Source: JAYZDK01 sp964604165
Lineage (GTDB): Bacteria > Myxococcota_A > UBA796 > CAJQPC01
Assembly: GCA_964604165.1 (NCBI GenBank)
Contig: CAZRYF010000008.1
Location: forward strand, 1-64,000
DNA: 64,000 nt
Direction of reading: 5' to 3'
Made by a program: the position numbers and the translations under genes. The notes below the pieces were generated by a model. The model made no database searches. It worked only from the letters and a program-made list of their open reading frames with translations, and was not told the origin of the DNA. Each line of letters begins with the position of its first letter. Within the stretch, counting starts at the first letter, position 1. Below are positions 1 through 7,881 of the stretch, one piece after another.

Positions 1-33
1 AGACTTTTCGGGGGTGACCTATTACGGGAATTC

Positions 34-1675
34 ATGGTTCCCAAGCGCCTTCCCGCCGATTCTGACGACCTCAAGCGCCTGCTTGTAGAGGCGCACGCGC
101 GGGCTGATTCTGCGGAGAACCGAGCCGCCTCTGCGGAGAGCCAGGTGGCTGCCTTCAAGGCCCGCGTCGAGGTCGCGGAAGCTGCGCTGGCCGATCTCGA
201 GCAACAACTTGCCGCGATCAAACGCCGGACATTTGGCCGGAGAACGGAACGGGTTGGCAAGGACCAGCTCTCGCTGTTTGGTGAAGACGCTGATCCAGAC
301 GCTGCGTTGGCGGCCGCCAAGGCTGCGACCGAATCCAATGCGGACAAACCCTCTCCCAAGCGCCCACGCAAGCGCGGCCGGCGCCGGCTGCCAGCACATC
401 TCCCGCGCATCGAGGTGACCGCCGATGAGCCCGGCCAAACCACCTGCAACGGCTGCGGCGGTGACCTGAAGACCATCGGCCACGAGGTCTCCGATCGCCT
501 CGAGTACATCCCCGGCCGGTTCGTTGTCTTCGCTTGCACCCGTGCAAAACGCGCCTGTCCAGCGTGTCCGAGTGAGGGTGTGTGCATCCAGCCCGCCCCG
601 GCTTTTGGTCTGGACCGGGCCCTGCCGGCAGACGGCTTGTTGGCCAAGGTGATCACGGACAAGTTCGCCGATCACATACCGTTGACCCGACAGGCCAAGC
701 GCTTCAAGCGAGTGCAGCCGGGCTATCCTGCCCGGCTGTGGGCATCCGCAACCCCTTGGTTGCGGAGCACGGGCCGGCGTGGACATCGCGGTGTCCACCA
801 TGTGCGGCTGGCTTCGGCAGTCCGCCGACCTGTTGAAACACGTCGTGGAAGTCATGGCCCAAGAGCTGCGGGAGGGGCCGTTTGTTCAGTCCGATGCAAC
901 TGGGTTTCCGATCCTGGAGGGCAGCAAGAACCAGCCCCGGCGCGGCCAGTTGTGGTCTTTCAGCGACGGCGGCCAGGTCGTGTTCATGTCCAGCATGGAC
1001 GGCGTGCAGGAACGGCCAGCGAGTTTCCTGAAAGGGTTCAACGGCACCCTTCTGACAGACGGCGCTGGGGCCTACAGCCTGGTCGCAAAAAGTAATGGCG
1101 TCATTCGCGCTGGCTGTTGGGCCCACGCGAGACGGAAATTCTTCGAGGCCCGCAGCGAATCACCGGAGAAGGCTGGACACGCCCTGGCCCAGATTCGCGA
1201 GATCTTCGCCTTGGAGAGGGAGTTGAAGATGCTGGCCCCCGAGGCCCGCGCCCGCGCCCGCAATAAAGCCCTGGCCGAGCCCCTCGCGAGGTTTCGCCAA
1301 TGGCTGGACACCGAGTCAAGGTCCGCACGGCCCACAAGCGCCTTTGGAAAAGCGGTCACCTACGCCAGAAATCAATGGGAGACCCTCGTGGCGTTCCTGA
1401 TCGACGGAAACGTACCTGTCGACAACAACGCCTCGGAACGCCATCTGCGCGGCCCAGTGGTCGGGCGCAAGAACTGGATGTTCGCCGGGTCCGAAGGCGG
1501 CGCCAAGACCGCCGCCATCTGCTTCAGCATTGTCGGCAGCTGTGTCTTGGCCGGCATTGACCCCTACGCCTACCTGCGAGACATCTTGAGTCTGCTGCCG
1601 GATGCCAAGCCAGCCCAGTTGAAAACCCTCACGCCGAGGGCCTGGGCAGAGAGGTTCGGCCCCACGACGCCGTAG
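34..1675 (+). pseudogene. IS66 family transposase, frameshifted by a 61-bp insertion
   Basis: Two overlapping frames together make one IS66 transposase. The first (from ATG 34) gives an N-terminal coiled coil, a basic linker and the IS66 zinc-finger region (CNGCGG, later CPAC), up to PLTRQAKRFKR at about 710. The second frame takes over at about 772 with AGVDIAVSTMCGWLRQ and continues through the DDE catalytic core: Asp in SDATGFP, Asp in DGAGAY, and Glu in NNASERHLRGPVVGRKNW. Joining the frames requires removing about 61 bp (711-771), which makes a double palindrome. The protein cannot be made as one chain without frameshifting, so the element is probably inactive on its own. Confidence 0.88.
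711..771. repeat. Double-hairpin palindromic insertion inside the IS66 transposase
   Basis: Sixty-one extra bases interrupt the transposase reading frame. They contain two perfect 9-bp hairpins side by side: CAGCCGGGC (715-723) with GCCCGGCTG (730-738) around the 6-nt loop TATCCT, and TCCGCAACC (745-753) with GGTTGCGGA (758-766) around the 4-nt loop CCTT. GTGC (712-715) and GCAC (767-770) close the outer edge. Paired hairpins of this size resemble REP/BIME-type small mobile palindromes; that is inference. A related paired hairpin lies at 46482-46519. Confidence 0.7.
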
Positions 1676-2097
1676 AGGCTGGTTTCACAGGGACCAACAC
1701 AGCAGAGACCGGTTCGCAACCATGGGGGTCGTGGAGTGCGTACGAACCAACCGGTCTTTTTCTTGCAGGTTGGGTCGAGTCCCATTCCTGTTTCGGACTC
1801 CCATCGTACGCCAATCACTCCATTTCCGCCGAGTTCCACTGCGGACTGGTTGAGGTTCGATGCCGCCCGGTCTACAAGCTCTTCGCAAGACACGGCCAGT
1901 TTGCCAGACGCGGATGCTTCCACAGGACCAATCTCCTTGTACTTGTAGCGGTTGTTTCCGGCGTCGGGATCAGAAAACAAGTTTCGATCTCCATAGTTGG
2001 CCTGGGCAATTGAGAGGTGCTGGTACACACATCCCAAAGGACCGATAGCCGAGAACAAGACGAGCAGCGACAAGGCTCGAAGCATGAATGTCTCCAT
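1570..2097 (-). CDS. Small lipoprotein, C-terminus probably replaced by IS66 sequence
   Basis: The start METFMLRALSLLVL has a classic lipoprotein signal peptide ending in the lipobox PLGC; a second Met at 2085 gives an equally good signal peptide. The mature part (YQHLSIAQANYGDRN, then CEELVDRAASNLNQSAVELG and GVIGVRW) is not one I can assign. About the last 60 codons read antisense through the end of the IS66 element (APG-poor, Trp/Arg-rich residues), so the native C-terminus was probably lost. The 1680-2100 stretch has visibly lower GC than the rest of the window. Expected location is a membrane-anchored periplasmic protein, if it is still made. Confidence 0.55.
   Translation of the reverse strand: METFMLRALSLLVLFSAIGPLGCVYQHLSIAQANYGDRNLFSDPDAGNNRYKYKEIGPVEASASGKLAVSCEELVDRAASNLNQSAVELGGNGVIGVRWESETGMGLDPTCKKKTGWFVRTPRPPWLRTGLCCVGPCETSLYGVVGPNLSAQALGVRVFNWAGLASGSRLKMSRR
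1707..1764 (+). terminator. Terminator-like hairpin after the IS66 transposase
   Basis: GACCGGTT (1707-1714) pairs perfectly with AACCGGTC (1749-1756), followed directly by TTTTTCTT. An alternative pairing is GGTTCG (1711-1716) with CGAACC (1743-1748). The loop is long (34 nt), so efficiency is uncertain. The polarity suits transcripts leaving the transposase gene on the plus strand. Confidence 0.45.
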
Positions 2098-2222
2098 AGG
2101 TGACTGTTGAAAACAGGCTGGGTTGGCTCCGAGTGAAGCCGGTTTCTGGAGTTGGGCTTGCGCTCTCGACGAGACGAGGGCAAGTCCTGGTTCTCTCCAC
2201 CCCACCACCCTATGTTCCAAAC

Positions 2223-2885
2223 ATGTGCGGTCGCTACACACTGACCAACCCCGAAGAGGCTATCGCCTCCCTGTTTCCGGAGTTGGGGAGGGGGGAGGCA
2301 TTTGTGCCGCGGTTCAATGTAGCTCCCACCCAGACGGTGTGCGTCGTACGGGAGGGGCTGGCTGGACCGGAGGCGGTGGGGCTTCGATGGGGGCTGGTGC
2401 CCGGATGGGCGAAACCGGACAAGCGGCTGCCCACGCTGATCAACGCCCGCAGTGAGACGGTCCATGAGAAGCCCAGCTTTCGATCAGCCTATCGGTCCCG
2501 ACGGTGCGTGGTCCTCGCCGATGGATTCTACGAGTGGGAGCGCGGGCAGGACGGCAAGCTGCCCTGGCGGTTCACGATGGCCGGCGGTCAGCCCTTTGCC
2601 ATGGCCGGGATCTGGGAGCGCTGGACCCGGGGAGAGGCGCCGGTCGAGAGCGTGGCGATCTTGACCACGCAGGCGAACGCGCTCGTGGGTCGGGTCCACG
2701 ATCGAATGCCGGTGGTGGTTGAGGCGGAGGCATTTGAAAACTGGTTGGGCATGGACACGCCTCCCGACGTGTTGGGGGGCCTGTTGAGGGCATTGGAGCC
2801 AGAAAAGATGACGGCCTACCGGGTCAGCCCCCGGGTGAACAAGGTAGGAGAGGAGTCGCCCGAGCTCGTGGAGGCGATGGAGTAG
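2223..2885 (+). CDS. SRAP-domain protein (YedK/HMCES family)
   Basis: This 220-residue protein starts MCGRYTL, so after Met removal Cys2 becomes the N-terminal residue that SRAP proteins use to crosslink covalently to abasic sites in single-stranded DNA. Other family landmarks are FNVAPTQ (Asn and Pro near residue 35), INARSET, the active-site Glu in DGFYEWE, and the His in VHDRMPVVV. An upstream in-frame ATG exists, but only the start at 2223 exposes the essential Cys. The protein shields abasic sites and forms DNA-protein crosslinks. The next gene follows after 4 nt, so they are probably co-transcribed. Confidence 0.93.
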   Translation: MCGRYTLTNPEEAIASLFPELGRGEAFVPRFNVAPTQTVCVVREGLAGPEAVGLRWGLVPGWAKPDKRLPTLINARSETVHEKPSFRSAYRSRRCVVLADGFYEWERGQDGKLPWRFTMAGGQPFAMAGIWERWTRGEAPVESVAILTTQANALVGRVHDRMPVVVEAEAFENWLGMDTPPDVLGGLLRALEPEKMTAYRVSPRVNKVGEESPELVEAME

Positions 2886-2889
2886 GACC

Positions 2890-3855
2890 GTGCGCGTCTA
2901 CCGCTGGGATCTGGACAAGACCTACCTGGAGACGGACTTTGATAGTGTCCGATCCCTGGTGCGCACAGCCTTCGAGCCGGCAGCGGCCAAGCGGGCAGTC
3001 CCGGGGGCGCGGGCCTTGTTGAGGGCGCTGTCTCGACAGGAGGGCGCACGCATTTCCATTCTCTCGGGTTCTCCGGTGCAGATGCGGGCAGTGCTGGCGG
3101 AAAAGCTCTCCCTGGACGGCGTGCGGTTCGACGAGTTGCGCCTGAAGGACAACCTCGGCAACTTGAAACGCGGCCGTATTCGCGCCCTCAAGGAGCAGTT
3201 CGGGTACAAGCTGCCCGCCCTGTTCGAGGGACGCACCGGGCTCGGTGGTGCAATACGGGAAGTCCTGTTTGGCGACGATGCCGAGGTGGATGCTCTGGTG
3301 TACTCGGCCTACGCCGATGCGGTGTCCGGGCGGCTGACCCCGGAGGGGGTAAGGCGAATCATGCGGGCCGCCGGGGCCTATCCGGACCAGGTGGCCCATG
3401 CGGCAGCCGCCCTGGACCGACTGGGGGTCGGTGATCCTGTCCGACATATCTTCATCCACCTGGATCGGGGTTCTCCCACCCAGCGCTTCTCCCCCCTGGG
3501 CGGGCGGGTCATTCCGGTGCAGTCCTGGCTGCAGGCAGCGCTGGTTTTGGCGGTGGAAGGGGATTTGTCTGCTGCTGAGGTGGTGGAAGTGGCCCGGGAC
3601 GTGGTGGAAGGGGCGGGTGTGGGTCCCGGTGCGCTGGCCAACCTCGCCCAGGACATCGTTCGCAGAGGACACGTAGACAAGGACCCGGTGGTGGAGATCC
3701 TGCGCGATCCCGCCTGGCTTGCCCTGGAGGGCGGTGATCGCATTGGACGACGCCTGGCGGCTCTTTCACCGGGTTCAGTCAAGGGTTCCGGCGCTCCTTC
3801 GGCCATCGACTACGTAAAGGTGCTCAAGTCTTGGCGGGTAAGACATGATAAATAG
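2890..3855 (+). CDS. HAD-like / App1-type phosphatase domain protein
   Basis: The 321-residue protein begins with GTG four bases after the SRAP stop. RWDLDKTYLET is a HAD motif I (DxDxT-like), ISILSGSP is motif II with its Ser, LKDNLGNLKRGR supplies basic residues of motif III, and VLFGDDAEVD is motif IV. This order, with the long phosphatase core and the KGR-type loop, resembles the catalytic domain of App1-like phosphatidate phosphatases. The C-terminal 120 residues are a helical region I do not recognise (repeated AAEVVEVARDVVEG-type helices). The substrate is unknown. The gene ends 60 nt before the next regulatory region. Confidence 0.7.
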   Translation: MRVYRWDLDKTYLETDFDSVRSLVRTAFEPAAAKRAVPGARALLRALSRQEGARISILSGSPVQMRAVLAEKLSLDGVRFDELRLKDNLGNLKRGRIRALKEQFGYKLPALFEGRTGLGGAIREVLFGDDAEVDALVYSAYADAVSGRLTPEGVRRIMRAAGAYPDQVAHAAAALDRLGVGDPVRHIFIHLDRGSPTQRFSPLGGRVIPVQSWLQAALVLAVEGDLSAAEVVEVARDVVEGAGVGPGALANLAQDIVRRGHVDKDPVVEILRDPAWLALEGGDRIGRRLAALSPGSVKGSGAPSAIDYVKVLKSWRVRHDK

Positions 3856-3869
3856 ACAATAATCCGGTA

Positions 3870-3888
3870 TCTATCTATTATAGATAGA
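3870..3888. promoter_or_regulatory. Palindromic site upstream of the sigma-54 promoter
   Basis: CTATCTA (3871-3877) and TAGATAG (3881-3887) form a perfect 7-bp inverted repeat around TTA, extended by T/A at the ends. It lies about 30 bp upstream of the sigma-54 -24 element and in the only AT-rich patch nearby. It could be an enhancer or operator for the encoded sigma-54 activator, though classical enhancer sites sit further upstream. Binding is inferred. Confidence 0.4.
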
Positions 3889-3915
3889 ACTAAGGCCCAA
3901 AACAGCCCAATATAC

Positions 3916-3932
3916 CGGCACGGGTCTTGCTA
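3916..3932 (+). promoter_or_regulatory. Sigma-54 (RpoN) promoter
   Basis: CGGCACGGGTCTTGCTA matches the sigma-54 consensus TGGCAC-N5-TTGCW closely. The invariant GG (3917-3918) and GC (3929-3930) are separated by exactly 10 nt. It stands 48 bp before the first gene of an operon that itself encodes a sigma-54-dependent activator, which makes a chance match unlikely. Confidence 0.75.
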
Positions 3933-3979
3933 TTGACTGGGTTGCCGGCCCGTGTGTGGTCTGATTCCCGGAGGCTGCC

Positions 3980-4363
3980 TTGTCGAAATCGTTTCTGGAG
4001 GTCGCTGCTGCTGCCCGGCATGACCTGGGGAAGTACATGGTCTTCCAGCTGCGTTGGGTCGGCCGGGACGGGCAATTGGACGATGTTCGGGAGGCCCTGC
4101 AGTCGGACCTGCTTCGTACGCGGGATGGTCCGAAGGGAACCGTAAACGCAGCGGCGATTTGGGTGGAGTTGAGAGATGTCCTGGCCCCCTTTGACCCAAG
4201 TGCGGTGGCGAGTCTGGATGAAGGGATGGCGCTTCTCGCAGAGGGTCTGCCTGGGCTTGATGCTGGGACACTCGAGAACGAGGAAGTCCGTGCCCTCTCC
4301 CAGCTCGCGTGGTCTCTGTCAGAACAGTTGGAAGCGCTTTATCGGCGCGCAAAGGAGGAATGA
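3980..4363 (+). CDS. Small helical protein of a sigma-54 signalling operon, function unknown
   Basis: First gene after the sigma-54 promoter, 127 residues, TTG start preceded by GGAGG at about 3968. Apart from a short Pro/Gly break it looks all-helical. The first helix contains AAARHDLGKYM, a His-Asp arrangement like the phosphoacceptor helix of histidine kinases (the kinase two genes on has ISHDIIKHN). It might be a phosphotransfer or kinase-interacting protein, but that is a guess from one motif. Its stop overlaps the activator start by one base (TGATG), so translation is coupled. Confidence 0.65.
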   Translation: MSKSFLEVAAAARHDLGKYMVFQLRWVGRDGQLDDVREALQSDLLRTRDGPKGTVNAAAIWVELRDVLAPFDPSAVASLDEGMALLAEGLPGLDAGTLENEEVRALSQLAWSLSEQLEALYRRAKEE

Positions 4364-5958
4364 TGGCCCGTATTCTCATCGTGGATGACCAGGATCGCAC
4401 CGCAAAGTTGTGTCGCAAGGCGCTGCCTGAGCACGAGTACACCGGACCGGCCCGGTCCTGGAGCGATGCTGAGGCCTCCATCCGGCAGAGCCGCCCGGAG
4501 CTGGTGTTGCTGGACGTGCACTTCGACATCGATCCGGGTGCCTTGTTGGGACTGCCTGAAGATGCGGATGAACGGAGATTGGAGCGCACCCGGCGAGAGC
4601 AGGGCATCCACATCCTTGACTCCTTGCGAAAGCGATGGCCGGATCTTCCAGTCATTCTCATGACTGCCCGGGCTGATCTCCCCCTGGAGCGCGCGGCAGA
4701 GCGCCTCGATGCAGAGGAGTACACCTACTTTCTCGACGATGACGGAGTGGATGCCGCCACCTTGAAGAACCAGATTGGCGGAATCCTCCAGGCTCGCCGG
4801 GGACGAGAGCGCGAAGGTCCGGTGTACTGGGGTCGCACCGTAAAGATGCAGCGCATTCGACAGCGGCTGCACACCCTCTCCAAGGGGCGCCTTCCGGTGA
4901 TCCTCGCGGGACCCACCGGTACCGGGAAGAGTCTCGTGGCGCGGCACGTGCTGCACAGGCGGTCGGAGAGAAGGGGAAGGTTTGTGGCATTGGATCTGTC
5001 CACCATCCCCCGGGATCTCGTGGGAGCCCAGCTCTTTGGCTCGGTCAAGGGGGCCTACACCGGGTCCATTGGGGATCGTCCAGGGGCCTTCGAGGAGGCG
5101 CAGGGGGGAACCCTGTTCCTGGATGAGATCGGCAACCTTTCGGAGCCCACCCAGAAGATGCTGCTCACGGCGCTTCAGGAAGGCGTGGTCACGCGCATCG
5201 GCGAGAGCCGCGAGCGGGAGATCGACGTCAAGCTGGTGGTGGCCTCCCACGAGGATCTGGGGGCCATGGTCCGGGAAGGGCGCTTCCGCCAAGACTTGTA
5301 CATGCGCCTGAATCCGGCGTGCACCGTGGCACTGCCTCCCCTGCGTGAGCGGGACATCCCCATGGAAGGCCTCGCGGAGTTCTTCTTGCAGCGGGCCCTG
5401 GGCACGGCGACTGTTTCAGACCTCGTGCGCTCCCACCGACAGGTCCACGCCGTGCCTGGAGAGACGGTTCGGGTCGTAATTGGGGACCACGTGCCCGCAG
5501 GGGAGGAAGGGGTGCTGCACGTGCTGCTTCCCGCCCGTTCCCTGGGCCTCTTGCGCGAGCACCCCTGGCCTGGAAACCTACGCGAGCTGTCCATGGTCAT
5601 GGAAAACGCCCTGGTGTTTGCCTTGGCGGAGTCTGGGCCGGTGGGGGGGCGTGGAGATGTGTTGCAGTGTCGCCCCAAGCTGCTGCGGGATCTGCTCTTG
5701 CAAACAAGGGGGCTGGCAACGGGGGGGGCCCAAGAAGGGTTTGGCCTCACCGTGCACCTGCAGGCTTCGGACACTCTCAACCGGGTGGCGGCGGATGTGG
5801 AGCAACAGTATTTTCGGGCGTTGTTCCTTAAGTATGAAGGGGACTTTCGCCAGATGGCCCAGGTTCTGATGGGGGACCCGGAGTGTGCACGAAAGGTTCA
5901 GCTGCGGTTCAATCAGCTGGGACTGAAGGTGCGGGAAATGAAACGAAGGATGGGGTAG
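4363..5958 (+). CDS. Sigma-54-dependent response regulator (receiver, AAA+, HTH)
   Basis: The 531-residue bacterial enhancer-binding protein starts MARILIVDDQD after a strong AAAGGAGGA. The receiver domain has acidic residues near the start and phosphoacceptor Asp51 in LLDVHFD, but carries about 20 extra residues between beta-3 and alpha-3. The AAA+ domain has Walker A GPTGTGKS (about 183), the sigma-54 contact loop as GAYTGS (about 230; canonical GAFTGA), Walker B GTLFLDEI (about 250) and WPGNLREL. A region of about 50 residues is inserted before WPGNLREL. The C-terminal 45 residues are a Fis-like DNA-binding segment. It probably activates its own operon through the promoter at 3916. Confidence 0.92.
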   Translation: MARILIVDDQDRTAKLCRKALPEHEYTGPARSWSDAEASIRQSRPELVLLDVHFDIDPGALLGLPEDADERRLERTRREQGIHILDSLRKRWPDLPVILMTARADLPLERAAERLDAEEYTYFLDDDGVDAATLKNQIGGILQARRGREREGPVYWGRTVKMQRIRQRLHTLSKGRLPVILAGPTGTGKSLVARHVLHRRSERRGRFVALDLSTIPRDLVGAQLFGSVKGAYTGSIGDRPGAFEEAQGGTLFLDEIGNLSEPTQKMLLTALQEGVVTRIGESREREIDVKLVVASHEDLGAMVREGRFRQDLYMRLNPACTVALPPLRERDIPMEGLAEFFLQRALGTATVSDLVRSHRQVHAVPGETVRVVIGDHVPAGEEGVLHVLLPARSLGLLREHPWPGNLRELSMVMENALVFALAESGPVGGRGDVLQCRPKLLRDLLLQTRGLATGGAQEGFGLTVHLQASDTLNRVAADVEQQYFRALFLKYEGDFRQMAQVLMGDPECARKVQLRFNQLGLKVREMKRRMG

Positions 5959-5961
5959 GGC

Positions 5962-7881
5962 GTGAAGGGTTGGCTGCTCATGGGTTGGATGGCCCTTGCA
6001 CAGGAAGGTTCTGTGGACACGGGGCTGGATGGAGTGAACCGGGCGCGCCTGAACCGCGCCGGGCATCTCCTTGCCGCAGGGGGTCACGAAGAAGCCCGAG
6101 GTGAGTTCCAGCGGGTGTTGGAGGTGCGCAACGACTCCCCTCGTGCCCTTCTTGGACTGGCCCTGGCGCTGGAGGGGCTGGGTCGCCTGGATTTGGCGGA
6201 GCAGACGTGGCGACGTCTTCCCACACACCCGGATGCAGTGGAGGGCCTGGCGAGGTTGCTCCTGGTGGGTCGGCCCCAGGAGTCGTTGGTCCTGGCCAGG
6301 CGGCTTCAGACCCTTCGACTTGGCGAGGCACCTCCCCATCTTCTGGAGAGCCGGGCCGCACTCGCAGCACAGGATCTAGGTGCGGCGGTGGCAGCAGCGG
6401 AGCGCTATTTTGCCTGGCCTGATCGGGAAGAGCTTCCCGAAGAAGGCGCCCGGCATCTGCTCGGGCTGACGCACGCTCTCGAGGCCGACGGCCGGGCCAA
6501 GGAAGCAAGACGATGGGCGAGAAGCGTGCTGGAGGCCTGCCAACAAGAGCCTGTCGTGGCCCAGGCGCGGGAGGCATGGTCTCGCTTGCAGGCAGATTTC
6601 CACAAAGAGCTGGCGCAGGCACACGCCCACGAGACGGCGCTGCTTTGGGGGCAACGCGGCGAGAGTCGGCTTGAAGCCCAGGACACATCGGGTGCGGAGA
6701 TGGCCTGGCAGATCGCCTGGTCACTGGATCCGTCGGATGAGCGATGGCCAGCACAGCTGGGCAAGTTGTTGGCCCAGGTCGGGGGGAGGTCCCGGGAGGC
6801 GGCCATGGCCTACGAGGTGGCGTTGTCGGTGCGTGCAGCCACAGCGACCATCGCGTCTTCGGACAGCCAGGTTTCAGCTCCGCCCCTGCAGATTCAGGAA
6901 CCGGTGGAAGACAAGCCGACACCGTGGGGAGCTGCGCTCCTTGGCCTGGGGGCAGCTCTTGGCTTGGGGTGGTGGGCTCGCAAGTCCGCCCAAGCGCCCG
7001 GTGTCGACCTGGATGCGCTTCTGGCGGCAGCACCCAGTGCGGGTCTTGAGCTCTCTGGTCTGGTAGCAGCCATCAGCCACGACATCATCAAGCACAACAC
7101 CTCTGTTCTACCGGCTCTTGCGAGTGCGCTGGAGGCTGGAAGCACCGAGCTTCCCTTGGACGTGGCCTCCCGCGTTCTCGGGCGGGATGGCGCCGATGGA
7201 ATCTGGACCCGCTGGCAGTCCCTGGCCCGGCAGATTGAGGGGCTGGGGCAACGGCATGGGGTGCCGGTGCGCCTGGCGGCGGACCCGGTGTTCGGTCCCT
7301 TGGAGCAGGGCATGGCGGATCTCGCCGCGCTGGCACCGGCACTGCACCGAAAGGGGGGTGTCGATCCGGGGGAGATTCGACGGATTTCTCGGGTGATTAA
7401 CGAGGAGGCTGGCGTGGCCCTGGCCACCATGCTCCGGCGGCTTGGCACCTGTCGAATGGATCACCGCTGGATTCGGGCTTGCTGGGATGCGGTGCGCTCG
7501 GAACCCGGACAGGAGGGTGAGGTGGGGGAGCTCATTGTGGATAAATGGCCGCAGCCCGTGTGGGTGCAAGCGCTGCAGGACGACTTGGAGGTCGTGTTCC
7601 AGAACCTCTTCCGCAATGCAATCCAGGTGTCCCGCGGTGCACCGATTCTGGTGCGGGTGGTGACCCATGCGGACGCCATCACCGGACTTGAGGAAATTGA
7701 GGTGCACATCGTGGATGTGGCCCCGGCCACGCTGGACCCGGCTGTACTGGCGTCGGCCTCCTCAAAGCGAGGCCTTGGTATTGCCCGCAACCTGCTGGCT
7801 CGCCACGGGGGAGCACTGCGGGTCGAGCCCGGAAATCCGGGAAAGGCCATCGTCGTACAACTCCAGGGGGCACCTCAATGA
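5962..7881 (+). CDS. Histidine kinase with periplasmic TPR sensor region
   Basis: The 639-residue protein begins with GTG three bases after the activator stop. A short hydrophobic signal-like N-terminus is followed by about 290 residues of Ala/Leu/Arg-rich helical repeats typical of TPRs. A transmembrane segment (WGAALLGLGAALGLGWW, about 321-341) follows, then a cytoplasmic kinase core. The likely phosphoacceptor is His373 in ISHDIIKHN. The ATPase domain has the N box NLFRNAIQ (about 550) and G2 box RGLGIARNLL (about 603); the G1 box is degenerate (VDVAPATLDP). The topology suggests that TPRs outside the inner membrane sense a protein partner. Cognate receivers are the flanking activator and/or the next gene, whose ATG overlaps this stop. 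Confidence 0.88.
   Translation: MKGWLLMGWMALAQEGSVDTGLDGVNRARLNRAGHLLAAGGHEEARGEFQRVLEVRNDSPRALLGLALALEGLGRLDLAEQTWRRLPTHPDAVEGLARLLLVGRPQESLVLARRLQTLRLGEAPPHLLESRAALAAQDLGAAVAAAERYFAWPDREELPEEGARHLLGLTHALEADGRAKEARRWARSVLEACQQEPVVAQAREAWSRLQADFHKELAQAHAHETALLWGQRGESRLEAQDTSGAEMAWQIAWSLDPSDERWPAQLGKLLAQVGGRSREAAMAYEVALSVRAATATIASSDSQVSAPPLQIQEPVEDKPTPWGAALLGLGAALGLGWWARKSAQAPGVDLDALLAAAPSAGLELSGLVAAISHDIIKHNTSVLPALASALEAGSTELPLDVASRVLGRDGADGIWTRWQSLARQIEGLGQRHGVPVRLAADPVFGPLEQGMADLAALAPALHRKGGVDPGEIRRISRVINEEAGVALATMLRRLGTCRMDHRWIRACWDAVRSEPGQEGEVGELIVDKWPQPVWVQALQDDLEVVFQNLFRNAIQVSRGAPILVRVVTHADAITGLEEIEVHIVDVAPATLDPAVLASASSKRGLGIARNLLARHGGALRVEPGNPGKAIVVQLQGAPQ

Larger units (their letters stand above)
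1..1764 (+). mobile_element. IS66-family element, left edge cut by window, ends not resolved
   Basis: The stretch is filled by a degenerate IS66 transposase gene. I could not see terminal inverted repeats: the left end lies outside or at the window edge, and the right end is somewhere between the transposase stop (1675) and about 1764, where a terminator-like hairpin sits. The neighbouring minus-strand lipoprotein frame runs into the element, which suggests the element inserted into that gene. There is no sign of separate IS66 tnpA/tnpB accessory genes, but these would lie left of the window. Confidence 0.6.
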
